This document shows, in pieces, positions 23,406-30,898 of a stretch of DNA of 36,394 bases; within the stretch, counting starts at the first letter, position 1, and every line of letters begins with the position of its first letter. The stretch comes from Pseudomonadota bacterium (GTDB lineage Bacteria; Desulfobacterota; Desulfarculia; Adiutricales; JAGVGV01), in the NCBI GenBank assembly GCA_018830135.1, contig JAHJTB010000036.1:1-36394 (forward strand), in the 5' to 3' direction. A program made the position numbers and the translations under genes. The notes under the pieces are model-generated. The model did not search any database. It was not told the DNA's origin and saw only the letters and a program-made list of their open reading frames with translations.

Positions 23406-24247
23406 TTAACAACCCCTGGTTCGTGGTCGGTGCCGGACTGGCCCTGGTTCTGCTGGCCCTGGTTCTGCTGGCCCTGGTTCTGCTGGCCCTGGTCGCCCTC
23501 GGCCCGACCCTGGCCCCGTACGACCCTCACGACATCTCTTTCCAGCCCCTCAGCCCGCCTTCCGCGCGCCATTGGCTGGGGGTCAACGACGGCGGCATGG
23601 ACATTCTGTCCGAACTGCTTTTCGGACTGAGAAACACGGCCGTCTTCGGTCTGGCCGCCGGAGCGCTCGGACTGGTGCTGGGGGTGGCCATCGGACTGGC
23701 CTCGGCCTGGTTCGGCGGTTGGATCGACCAGTTCCTGATGCGTTCGGCCGACATTCTGCTGGCCATACCGGCCATCATGATCCTGGTCCTGGCGGCAGCG
23801 TACTTTCGGCCCGCCCCCCTGACCCTGGCCCTGGTCCTGGCCCTGCTGGCCTGGCCGACCACGGCCAAGGCCGTCCGTTCCCAGGCCCTGGTGCACAAGT
23901 ACAGCTTGCACGTTCAGGCCGCCCGGCGGATGGGCGCATCCGGTTTTTACATTCTGTCACGGCACCTGATGCCGGAGCTGTTCCCGTTGTACCTGATCGG
24001 CTTTGCGGCCAAGACCCGGATGGCCATGTTCATGGAGGCTTCGCTGGCCTTTCTGGGCCTGTTCGATCCGGCCCGCAAGTCCTTGGGGCTGACCATCAGT
24101 TACGCCCTGCAGTATTACTACCTCGACGTGTGGTGGAACTGGCTGCTGCCGCCGATCGCCTCGTTGACCCTGCTTATCATGGCCTCGACCTTTCTGGCCG
24201 TCAGCCTGGAACAGGTCTTCGATCCCCGTTTGAAGGAGGCATTTTGA
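23270..24247 (+). CDS. ABC transporter permease, DppC/NikC type, with element-derived N-terminus
   Basis: The C-type permease partner, 325 residues as called here. The body from NNPWFVVG onward is normal, with the SBP-interacting DPHDISFQPLSPPSARHWLGVNDGGMDILSELL region and the EAA loop (VRSQALVHKYSLHVQAARRMGASGFYILSRHLMPEL). The natural start at 23199 has been separated by the fold-back element, and the frame is shifted by 179 nt. Inside the element, GAGG (23259-23262) lies 7 nt before ATG 23270, which reads in frame into the permease and adds about 46 foreign residues. ATGs at 23321 and 23363 are alternative starts. The first membrane segment is lengthened by a 15-bp tandem repeat. Whether the product is functional is unknown. 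Confidence 0.85.
   Translation: MHSETRSWTDFWPQAYHMIRRGRKSGNERCSMQFGAAVVDNCKILVNNPWFVVGAGLALVLLALVLLALVLLALVALGPTLAPYDPHDISFQPLSPPSARHWLGVNDGGMDILSELLFGLRNTAVFGLAAGALGLVLGVAIGLASAWFGGWIDQFLMRSADILLAIPAIMILVLAAAYFRPAPLTLALVLALLAWPTTAKAVRSQALVHKYSLHVQAARRMGASGFYILSRHLMPELFPLYLIGFAAKTRMAMFMEASLAFLGLFDPARKSLGLTISYALQYYYLDVWWNWLLPPIASLTLLIMASTFLAVSLEQVFDPRLKEAF
23438..23494 (+). repeat. 15-bp tandem repeat in permease C, LALVL units
   Basis: CTGGCCCTGGTTCTG is repeated perfectly at 23438, 23453 and 23468, with a partial fourth copy (11 of 12) at 23483. It encodes LALVL in the first membrane segment of permease C. It keeps frame because the unit is five codons. Confidence 0.95.
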
Positions 24248-26250
24248 GCGTCCTGATCGACCGCTTGAAGGTGACTTACCGGGAAGGCGAGCATGCCTTG
24301 CTGGCGCTGGACCGGGTCAGCCTGTCCCTGAATCCGGGCCGGGTCACCGCTCTGGTCGGGGAGTCCGGTTCGGGCAAGACCACCCTGGGCAGGTCGATCA
24401 TGGGGCTGTTGCCGCTCAACGCCGAGGCCGGAGGCCGGATTCGCCTGGAGGGCCGGGACCTGCTGGGGCTGGACGAAGCGGCCCTCAACGAACTCCGCTG
24501 GACCCGCATGGCCATGGTCTTTCAGAACGGCGCGGCCAATCTGAACCCGGTCTATCCCCTGGTCGATCAGGTGGCCGAACCCCTGGTCCAGCATGGGGGC
24601 CGGAAAAGGAATGCGGCCCGAAACCAGGCCCGGGCGGCCATCGAGGCCATGGGGCTTCCGGCCGACCTGGGATCGCGCTACCCGCATCAACTGAGCGGCG
24701 GCCAGATTCAGCGCGCCCTGCTGGCGATGGCTCTGATCCTGAATCCAAAAGTCCTGATCCTGGACGAACCGACCGCCTCCCTCGACGCCCTGACCAAGAC
24801 CTTCATGTCAGACCAGATCGATGACATGCGCCGAAGGGGCCAGGCGGTCCTGCTGATCACCCACGACCTGGACCTGGCCTCGATCCTGGCCGACGACCTG
24901 GCCGTTCTCTACCTGGGCCGGATCATGGAGATCATGCCGGCCGGGGACCTGCTGGCCGGTCCCGAACATCCCTATACCGCGGCCTTGAGCCGCTCCTACC
25001 CCAGCCTGGACGCCGTGAGGGACCTGGGCGGCATTCGAGGCGACGCCTTCTACCGGTTGATTCACGCCCACCCCCGGCCCGGTCACGACGACCACGACCA
25101 TGTCGTCTCCCCGGACTCGATCCATGAAACCGGCCACGCACCGCGACAAGGATGCCTGTTTCAGCCCCGGTGCACCCAGGCCGTGGACGAATGCCGTCTG
25201 TCCGATGTGCCCATGATCGAGGCAGGGCGCCACCAGGTCCGCTGCCTTCGCCGGGGCATCGTCAATCTGCTGGAACTTGAAGGTGTGGAAAAACGCTACG
25301 GTTCACTCACGGCCCTGACATCCACGAACCTGACTCTCAAGGCCGGGGAACTTTTTTGCCTGGTCGGGGAAACCGGGTCCGGGAAAACGACCCTGGCCAT
25401 GCTCGCGGCCGGCGCCCTGCACCCGGACCGGGGCCGCCGGACCTTCGAGGGCCGTGACATGGATACCTGGTTGAAGCGCGACTACCCTTCCCTGGCCTCG
25501 AAGATCGGGCTGATCTACCAGAGTCCGGCCGAATCGGTCAGCCACCGCTTCTCGGTCTTCGACGTCGTGGCCGAACCGCTTCGGGTCCAGCGACCGGACC
25601 TGCCCCGAGCGGACCTGGACGATCGGGTCCGGCGGGCCTTGACCGACGTCCGTCTTTCCACCGAACCGGAGTTCCTGAAACGCTACCCTCACGAGTTGAA
25701 CATGGGCGCAATCCAGCGGCTCTGCCTGGCCCGGGCCATTGTTCACGACCCGGTCCTGATCGTGGCCGATGAACCGACCAGCTCCCTGGACCCCAGCGTC
25801 CAGGCCAAGGTGCTCCGGATGCTCCTGAACCTGCAGATCGAGCGGGGACTGACCATGCTCTTCGTGACCCACGATCTGGGACTGGCCCGCAAGATCGCCG
25901 ATCGGGTCGGCGTCATGCTGGCCGGCCGGATGGTCGAGCTCGGACCGGCGGCCCGCGTCATGGGCCGGCCTGGGCACCCCTACACCCGGATGCTGATATC
26001 CGGCGGCCGGGCCCGGCCATCAGTCCTCCACCCCGTCGGGTTACAGGAAAAAGCCCCCGTCTGCCCGTTCATCGACCGTTGCGACCGTTTCGAAACAGGA
26101 TGCCTGACCCGGCCGCCATCCCCGGTCAATCTGGAAGGCGGGAGGCACCTGGCCTGGTGTCGGCACCCCTTGAACGAGGTGGCCGAAGCAATGGAATATA
26201 CCGACATGCACGCCGACCCCGGCCGGCCGATTTCAAGATACGCAATATAG
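24244..26250 (+). CDS. Fused double ABC ATPase (DppD-DppF / NikD-NikE type) with His-rich linker
   Basis: A 668-residue protein starting at TTG 24244 (TTGA overlap with the permease stop, AAGGAGG upstream). The first ATPase has Walker A GESGSGKTT (39-47), signature LSGGQ (150-154) and Walker B VLILDEP (from 170). An oligopeptide/dipeptide C-terminal domain follows with Cys residues in the pattern CLFQPRC. Residues 274 to about 297 form a His-rich stretch (HAHPRPGHDDHDH and HETGH), suggestive of metal binding. The second ATPase has Walker A GETGSGKTT (375-383) and Walker B VLIVADEPTSSLDP, but its signature is LNMGAIQ instead of LSGGQ. It ends with another Cys-rich tail (CPFIDRC). Usually two genes, here one frame. 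It energises the permease pair. Confidence 0.93.
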   Translation: MSVLIDRLKVTYREGEHALLALDRVSLSLNPGRVTALVGESGSGKTTLGRSIMGLLPLNAEAGGRIRLEGRDLLGLDEAALNELRWTRMAMVFQNGAANLNPVYPLVDQVAEPLVQHGGRKRNAARNQARAAIEAMGLPADLGSRYPHQLSGGQIQRALLAMALILNPKVLILDEPTASLDALTKTFMSDQIDDMRRRGQAVLLITHDLDLASILADDLAVLYLGRIMEIMPAGDLLAGPEHPYTAALSRSYPSLDAVRDLGGIRGDAFYRLIHAHPRPGHDDHDHVVSPDSIHETGHAPRQGCLFQPRCTQAVDECRLSDVPMIEAGRHQVRCLRRGIVNLLELEGVEKRYGSLTALTSTNLTLKAGELFCLVGETGSGKTTLAMLAAGALHPDRGRRTFEGRDMDTWLKRDYPSLASKIGLIYQSPAESVSHRFSVFDVVAEPLRVQRPDLPRADLDDRVRRALTDVRLSTEPEFLKRYPHELNMGAIQRLCLARAIVHDPVLIVADEPTSSLDPSVQAKVLRMLLNLQIERGLTMLFVTHDLGLARKIADRVGVMLAGRMVELGPAARVMGRPGHPYTRMLISGGRARPSVLHPVGLQEKAPVCPFIDRCDRFETGCLTRPPSPVNLEGGRHLAWCRHPLNEVAEAMEYTDMHADPGRPISRYAI

Positions 26251-26261
26251 AGGAGGTCATA

Positions 26262-26873
26262 ATGCCCGAAGCTATAAATTCCGAACTGATCCAAGGGGCC
26301 ACCGATTTTCACGGACACTGGTGTCCCGGTCTGGCCATCGGGATTCGCGCCGCCGAATGGGCCCTTCAGGAGATGGGTCGATCCGGGGATGAGGATATCG
26401 TTGCCGTGGTCGAGACCGACATGTGCGGCGTGGATGCCATTCAATACCTGACCGGCTGCACCTTTGGCAAAGGCAACCTGATCCACAAGGACTACGGTAA
26501 AAACGCTTTCACCTTCTACCGCCGGAGTGACGGAAAGGCGGCCCGCATCGTGGCCCGTCCCGGCATATTCGGGGAGGGTCACGAGGCTCTGGGCCGTCTC
26601 CATCGCAAGATGCAGACCGACGGATTGACCGAAAAGGAGGAAGCCGACTGGAAACAGATTCGGGCCATGGCCTCCAAACGGGTCATGGAAGCCCGACTGG
26701 CGGACCTTTTCGAGGTCAAGGAGCCGTCCGGCCCGCCGCCCAAACAGGCCCGGATTCTTTCCAGCCTGCCGTGCGATTCGTGCGGAGAGGCGGTCATGGA
26801 GTCCCGCACCCGGCGTATCCATGAACAGACGCTGTGTCTGCCCTGCTTCGAGGAAATGGAAAAGCGTTACTGA
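26262..26873 (+). CDS. FmdE-family protein with C-terminal zinc ribbon
   Basis: A 203-residue protein starting at ATG 26262 with a perfect AGGAGGT. The FmdE domain has the hallmark FHGHWCPGLAIGIRAAEWAL near residues 15-34, in which His and Cys may bind a metal, then DMCGVDAIQYLTGCTFGKGNL. The C-terminal part carries CDSCGEAV and CLPCFEE, a four-cysteine zinc-ribbon pattern. The family is named after a gene of the molybdenum formylmethanofuran dehydrogenase cluster, but most members, including those in sulfate reducers, occur without that enzyme and their role is unproven. It lies 11 nt after the transporter ATPase and 70 nt before a CooT-family gene, consistent with a metal-handling cluster. 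Confidence 0.93.
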   Translation: MPEAINSELIQGATDFHGHWCPGLAIGIRAAEWALQEMGRSGDEDIVAVVETDMCGVDAIQYLTGCTFGKGNLIHKDYGKNAFTFYRRSDGKAARIVARPGIFGEGHEALGRLHRKMQTDGLTEKEEADWKQIRAMASKRVMEARLADLFEVKEPSGPPPKQARILSSLPCDSCGEAVMESRTRRIHEQTLCLPCFEEMEKRY

Positions 26874-26943
26874 GCCCGTCCGCTTGGCCGGGCCCTGGAT
26901 CGGACGGTCCGGCCTGGCGGATCATGAAAGGAGTCGACGAACC

Positions 26944-27132
26944 ATGTGTGAAGCCAATGCGTATGTTTTCCGGAACGGCCGGGAGGAACTGATCCTGGAA
27001 GCCGTGGACCGGGTCGAGCCCGAGGCCCCCGGCTCCTATCGGCTGGTGAGTATTTTCGGGGAGCAGAAAACCGTGCAGGGCCGCCTCAAGGGTATGCGGC
27101 TGGTGGACCACAAGATCGTTTTCGAGGAATGA
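26944..27132 (+). CDS. CooT-family nickel-binding protein
   Basis: A 62-residue protein beginning Met-Cys-Glu-Ala (ATG 26944, AAAGGAG upstream). The small beta-rich sequence with Cys at position 2, a central VEPEAPGSYRLVSIFGEQKTVQGRL and a terminal DHKIVFEE matches the CooT family. In Rhodospirillum rubrum CooT binds Ni(II) through Cys2 and takes part in nickel insertion into carbon monoxide dehydrogenase. No CODH gene is in the window. It is the last gene of the transporter operon and is the main reason to consider nickel as the transported substrate. Confidence 0.85.
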   Translation: MCEANAYVFRNGREELILEAVDRVEPEAPGSYRLVSIFGEQKTVQGRLKGMRLVDHKIVFEE

Positions 27133-27138
27133 AGCAGC

Positions 27139-27168
27139 GTCCGGGCGGGGCAGCGCCTCGCTCCGGAC
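27139..27168. terminator. Possible hairpin between convergent genes
   Basis: GTCCGG (27139-27144) and CCGGAC (27163-27168), extended by GC-rich pairing, lie between the stops of the CooT-like gene and the small minus-strand gene. No T-run is present on either side, so it is a weak call. Confidence 0.3.
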
Positions 27169-27176
27169 ACCCGCCC

Positions 27177-27455
27177 TCAATCCTTCAGACGCCACCACCA
27201 GTGGCCCTCGCCGAACTGGTCGCGGGCCTCTGCCAGGGTTGCTTCATCATAGACCTCCCGGACGATCCACGCCCGCCACTTGACCAGAAAGCGGTCGAAT
27301 CGCTTCAGGGCCTTTTGTTCGGCCTCGTCCAGGCGGTCCCGTTGAAACTCGACCTCACTGCGGTAGAACAGGTAGTCCCTCATGATCTCCGGATGGGCGC
27401 CCAAAAGGGGCCTGACCCGCAGCAGCATGGTGTGCACGTCGCGGTCGGCCGGCAT
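27177..27455 (-). CDS. Hypothetical small helical protein
   Basis: A 92-residue frame from ATG 27455. It is rich in charged residues and Trp (EQKALKRFDRFLVKWRAWI, ending GHWWWRLKD) and is predicted helical. The amino-acid composition and the preceding in-frame sequence (IEFVILLQAHLGRNPGLEV) look like genuine protein, so the true start may be a non-ATG codon further upstream, but no start with a good ribosome-binding site is visible. I do not recognise a family. It is divergent from the GNAT gene and convergent with the CooT-like gene. Confidence 0.6.
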   Translation of the reverse strand: MPADRDVHTMLLRVRPLLGAHPEIMRDYLFYRSEVEFQRDRLDEAEQKALKRFDRFLVKWRAWIVREVYDEATLAEARDQFGEGHWWWRLKD

Positions 27456-27547
27456 GTCCGTGTGATCGACCTCCAGACCGGGGTTGCGTCCGAGATGCGC
27501 CTGTAATAGTATGACGAACTCGATCCTGAGATCAAGGCGGTTTCCGC

Positions 27548-27985
27548 ATGCCTGATTATGCCCTGACGGTCAATGAACCGGTTGAAGTGGAGGAGATCGT
27601 CCGACTGGCCCGATCGGTGGGCCGGCCCTGGGTCGACCCCGAACGGGTCCCCCGAATGTTGGCTTCGGCGGACTGCTACCTGGCCCGCCGGGACGACGGC
27701 CGCCTGGTCGGCTTGGCCACGCTGGTTTCGGACGGGGCCTTCATGGCCTATGCCCAGCATGTCTGGGTCTCGCCCGACTGCCACGGCCTAGGCATCGGCC
27801 GGGCCATGATGGAACGGATGATTCGCGACTGCGAGAACAAGGGCTATCTGGGGCTGGGCCTGTTCGCCGACCCGGAGGCCGTTGATTTCTATGGCCGGTT
27901 CGGTTTCGAACCGGTGAAAAACAAAGGATACCAGGCCCTGATCCGGGACCTGGCCCGACCAACGGGAGGTCAAGACCATGAGTGA
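27548..27985 (+). CDS. GNAT-family N-acetyltransferase
   Basis: A 145-residue acyl-CoA-dependent N-acyltransferase. The core strand and helix are VWVSPDCHGLGIGRAMMERMI, with the acetyl-CoA pyrophosphate-binding motif HGLGIG, followed by LFADPEAVDFYGRFGFEPV. The substrate is not evident. It overlaps the downstream CMD gene by 8 nt and is in one transcription unit with an acyl-CoA synthetase alpha subunit, so a protein-lysine or metabolite acetylation role fed by acyl-CoA is conceivable. Confidence 0.92.
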   Translation: MPDYALTVNEPVEVEEIVRLARSVGRPWVDPERVPRMLASADCYLARRDDGRLVGLATLVSDGAFMAYAQHVWVSPDCHGLGIGRAMMERMIRDCENKGYLGLGLFADPEAVDFYGRFGFEPVKNKGYQALIRDLARPTGGQDHE

Positions 27986-28376
27986 CGATCTGAAGAAGAA
28001 GACCAAGGAAACGGCCGAGTTGTATTTCAGCGGCCTGACCGGCGAGGGGGCTTACGCCCTGTGGCGGGCTTTTGACAAGGACCTGGCCAAGGACCTGTCC
28101 CTGTTCATAACCGGCCAGATGTACGCCCGGGAAAAGATACCCCACCCGACGCGCCAGCTGGTCACCGTGGCCGCACTGACCGTGCTTCAGCGGACCGAGG
28201 AGCTGGAGATGCACATCTGGGCCGCCTTGAACGTGGGCTGCAAACCGGAGGAAGTGGCCGAGGTGATTTTCCAGATGTACACCTATGGCGGCATGCCCGT
28301 GGTCAACCAGGCCCTCAAGGTGCTGCGCACGGTCCTGAAGAATCGGGGCGAATGGCCCGAAGGCGGTATCGGCTGA
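27978..28376 (+). CDS. Carboxymuconolactone decarboxylase-family protein
   Basis: A 132-residue helical protein of the CMD family, with REKIPHPTRQLVTVAALTVL and the HIWAALNVGCKPEEVAEVIFQM core. The AhpD-type CxxC is absent, so it is probably not an alkylhydroperoxidase but a decarboxylase-like or unassigned member. The start overlaps the GNAT stop, implying coupled translation. Its role next to an acyl-CoA synthetase is unknown. Confidence 0.92.
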   Translation: MSDDLKKKTKETAELYFSGLTGEGAYALWRAFDKDLAKDLSLFITGQMYAREKIPHPTRQLVTVAALTVLQRTEELEMHIWAALNVGCKPEEVAEVIFQMYTYGGMPVVNQALKVLRTVLKNRGEWPEGGIG

Positions 28377-28430
28377 AACCGCTTGCCGGGGGGCGGTCAT
28401 TCGGTCCGTACCGGCCCTGGGGAAAGAGAC

Positions 28431-29894
28431 ATGCTCAATTCCATCAATGATTCGCCGCTGCACCGGATCGCCAATCCCCGGAGCATCGCCTTTTTCGGAG
28501 CTTCGAACAACTTCCGCTCCATGGGCAGCAGTCTGCTGGCCTCGGTGCGGTCCATGGGTTTCACGGGACCGATCTATCCGGTCCACCCCAAGGAGCCCCG
28601 GGTCCAGACGCTGCCGGCCTGGAGAAGCGTTCTGGACCTGCCCGAAGCGCCGGACCTGGCGGTGGTGGTCCTGCCGACGCACCTGGTGGCCCCGACCATC
28701 GAGGACTGCGGCCGGAAGGGCGTCCGCCGGGCCATCGTGGTCACGGCCGGTTTCAACGAAGTCGGCGGGGAGGGGGCGGCTCGACAGAAGGAACTCATGG
28801 AGGCGGCCGCCCGCCACGGGGTTCGGCTCATGGGGCCGAACTGCCTGGGCGTGGTCAATGCCCACCTCCCGCTCAACACCACGTTTTATCCATTCGACGG
28901 CATACCGGGATTCATCGGTCTGGCTTCGCAAAGCGGCAGCCTGATCACCCAGTTGTTCCGGCATCTGGCTGACTTCGGCCTGGGATTTTCCTCGGCTTTC
29001 AGCGTGGGCAACGAAGCCGACCTGGACGTGGTGGACTGCCTGGAGTATTTCGGGGCCTGCCCCGAGACCCGGGTCATCACCCTGTACATCGAAGGTATCC
29101 GGCGAGGCCGGGAGTTTGTCGAGGTTGCCCGGTCCATCACGCCCCGCAAGCCGATCGTGGCCTTTTATATCGGCGGTTCCGAGACCGGCCGCCGGGCCGG
29201 TCTGTCTCACACCGGGGCCATGGCCGGTCCGGACCGGCTCTACGACGGCATCTTCCGCCAAAGCGGCGTGCTGCGGGCCGGTTCGATCACGGAGCTGTTC
29301 GATTTTGCCTGGGCTCTCGGGGTCCTGCCGCCGCCACGGGGCAACCGGGTGGTCATACAGACCAATTCCGGCGGGCCGGGCGCGGCCGCGGCCGACGCCT
29401 GCGGCCGGGCCGGACTCGAACTCCCCCCGCTTTCCGACCGGACCATCGAACGGCTTTCCGCGTTCATTCCGGGCACGGGCAGCGTCAACAACCCGGTGGA
29501 CATCACCTTTACCAAAAATCCCCGGGCCTTTTTCCACGAAATCCCCCAGGCCCTGCTGGAGGACGAAAACATGGACGCCATGCTGCTCTACGTACTCATG
29601 GGCGGGGCGGGCATCAAGCGGGCGGCCGAGTTGTCCGGCGTCGGGGCCGGGGAGGCCCAGGCCGAGGCCGAACGAATCATGGACAAGCAGTCCAGGGCCC
29701 TGGCCCGGTGGGCCGCTTCCCAGGGCAAGCCGGTCCTGGGCTACACCTTTCGGCGTCCTGAAACGCCGGCCATCCGCAACCTGGTCCAGGGGGGCCTGCC
29801 GGTCTTCCCCGGCCCGGTTCGCGCGGTCCGGGCGCTGAAGGCGCTCCGGGACTACGCAATAATACGTGAAAGACTGGCGGCCCGGCCGGCCTGA
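28431..29894 (+). CDS. ADP-forming acyl-CoA synthetase, alpha-subunit-type protein
   Basis: A 487-residue protein; ATG 28431 is chosen because the upstream in-frame codon lacks a ribosome-binding site. The N-terminal CoA-binding domain has IANPRSIAFFGASNN. The central succinyl-CoA synthetase-like domain has GPNCLGVVN, LASQSGSLITQLF, and the phosphorylatable His260 in GLSHTGAMAG. The enzyme class interconverts acyl-CoA, ADP and phosphate with acid, ATP and CoA. The ATP-grasp beta part is not present and no beta gene lies nearby, so a partner elsewhere is needed, or the protein has a different acyl-CoA role. It ends 4 nt before the convergent ferredoxin gene. Confidence 0.92.
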   Translation: MLNSINDSPLHRIANPRSIAFFGASNNFRSMGSSLLASVRSMGFTGPIYPVHPKEPRVQTLPAWRSVLDLPEAPDLAVVVLPTHLVAPTIEDCGRKGVRRAIVVTAGFNEVGGEGAARQKELMEAAARHGVRLMGPNCLGVVNAHLPLNTTFYPFDGIPGFIGLASQSGSLITQLFRHLADFGLGFSSAFSVGNEADLDVVDCLEYFGACPETRVITLYIEGIRRGREFVEVARSITPRKPIVAFYIGGSETGRRAGLSHTGAMAGPDRLYDGIFRQSGVLRAGSITELFDFAWALGVLPPPRGNRVVIQTNSGGPGAAAADACGRAGLELPPLSDRTIERLSAFIPGTGSVNNPVDITFTKNPRAFFHEIPQALLEDENMDAMLLYVLMGGAGIKRAAELSGVGAGEAQAEAERIMDKQSRALARWAASQGKPVLGYTFRRPETPAIRNLVQGGLPVFPGPVRAVRALKALRDYAIIRERLAARPA

Positions 29895-29898
29895 ATGT

Positions 29899-30711
29899 TC
29901 AGCTGAAAATCCGGGTCACCGCCGGCTCGTCATAATCGGCGGCGAACGCCCGAATACGTCCCTCGATCACTTGGAACACGTCGTTCCGGATAGCCCCTTC
30001 ATGGCAGAGACGGACGCAGTTGCAGCAGAGCAGGCAGTCGGTTCCCAGCCCCAACACGGGCTCCAGGGTGATGTTGTTCGTGGGACAGCCGTCCACGCAC
30101 AGCCCGCACGAGGTGCAGGCCTCCGGGTCCAGAACCATGGGCGGCATCATGGCCTTGGTCTTTTTCAGGCTCCGGGTGTGGAACAGGGCCTGACGCTCCG
30201 GGCTCTGGTAGTTCAGGTCCTCGGCGGTCAGCCCCGCGTCCGTCCCGGCATCCATCTTTTCTAGGACCCGGCCAGTCAGCCTTCTGATCTCGGCCTCGTC
30301 TTCCTCATTGGGACGGCCGCCCCCCAGAGGGTCTTCACAGGACCACATCATGGAGTGCAGGGCCATGACCTTGGCTCCGCCCAGAAGCCGGAAGCCTTTC
30401 TCCCGTAGCGGCAGGGCCAGGTCGTGCAGGGGCACGGCGCACACTCCGCCGATCCCCGAAAGGCGGTCGATGAAGTCGAGGACCGGAGGCAGGGCCCGGT
30501 TGGCATAAACCGGCGATCCCACCCAAAGGCAGTCGCCGGGGTCGAGACCGGAGATTGCGGCCTCCATGTCGCTCCTGGTCCGGGCCATATCCAGAAGCGA
30601 GACCGGCCGGCCCCGGGCCTCGAGCGTTTCGGCGATCACCCGGGCCGCGCGTCGGGTGGTCCCCGCCGGGGAAAGGAATACGATCAGGGACTTGCCGTGC
30701 TTGTCGGTCAT
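29899..30711 (-). CDS. Flavodoxin-ferredoxin fusion protein (EFR1-type ferrodoxin)
   Basis: A 270-residue protein. ATG 30711 is chosen because GGAAGGAG lies upstream and the longer in-frame start does not have it. The N-terminal flavodoxin fold has the FMN phosphate loop SPAGTTRRAA (about 14-23) and WVGSPVYANR. The C-terminal part has two [4Fe-4S] motifs: Cys199, 202, 205, 209 and Cys226, 229, 232, 236, with an extra Cys at 230. It should transfer electrons between an FMN and two clusters in the cytoplasm, as in anaerobes. The partner may be the acyl-CoA dehydrogenase encoded just upstream on the same strand, but this is inference. Confidence 0.92.
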   Translation of the reverse strand: MTDKHGKSLIVFLSPAGTTRRAARVIAETLEARGRPVSLLDMARTRSDMEAAISGLDPGDCLWVGSPVYANRALPPVLDFIDRLSGIGGVCAVPLHDLALPLREKGFRLLGGAKVMALHSMMWSCEDPLGGGRPNEEDEAEIRRLTGRVLEKMDAGTDAGLTAEDLNYQSPERQALFHTRSLKKTKAMMPPMVLDPEACTSCGLCVDGCPTNNITLEPVLGLGTDCLLCCNCVRLCHEGAIRNDVFQVIEGRIRAFAADYDEPAVTRIFS

Positions 30712-30898
30712 GCGTTCAGTACTCCTTCCGGTGTGTTTCATGCCCGGGTATCGGCGCGATTCGGCCTGTACCAGACTGGGCTGTTCTTCGGCCGGCCGCA
30801 CCACCCGTTTGGAGGAGGCGACCCGCCTCGGCCCAGGCCATCGGGCCGGATTCGCACGCCGGCGGCGACATAAAAGGCTCTAGGGCTACGACAATCCC

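Noticed and set aside
23572-24243. Upstream extension of the fused ATPase frame
   Set aside because: It is the shadow of the permease C gene; the TTG with AAGGAGG at 24244 is the natural start.
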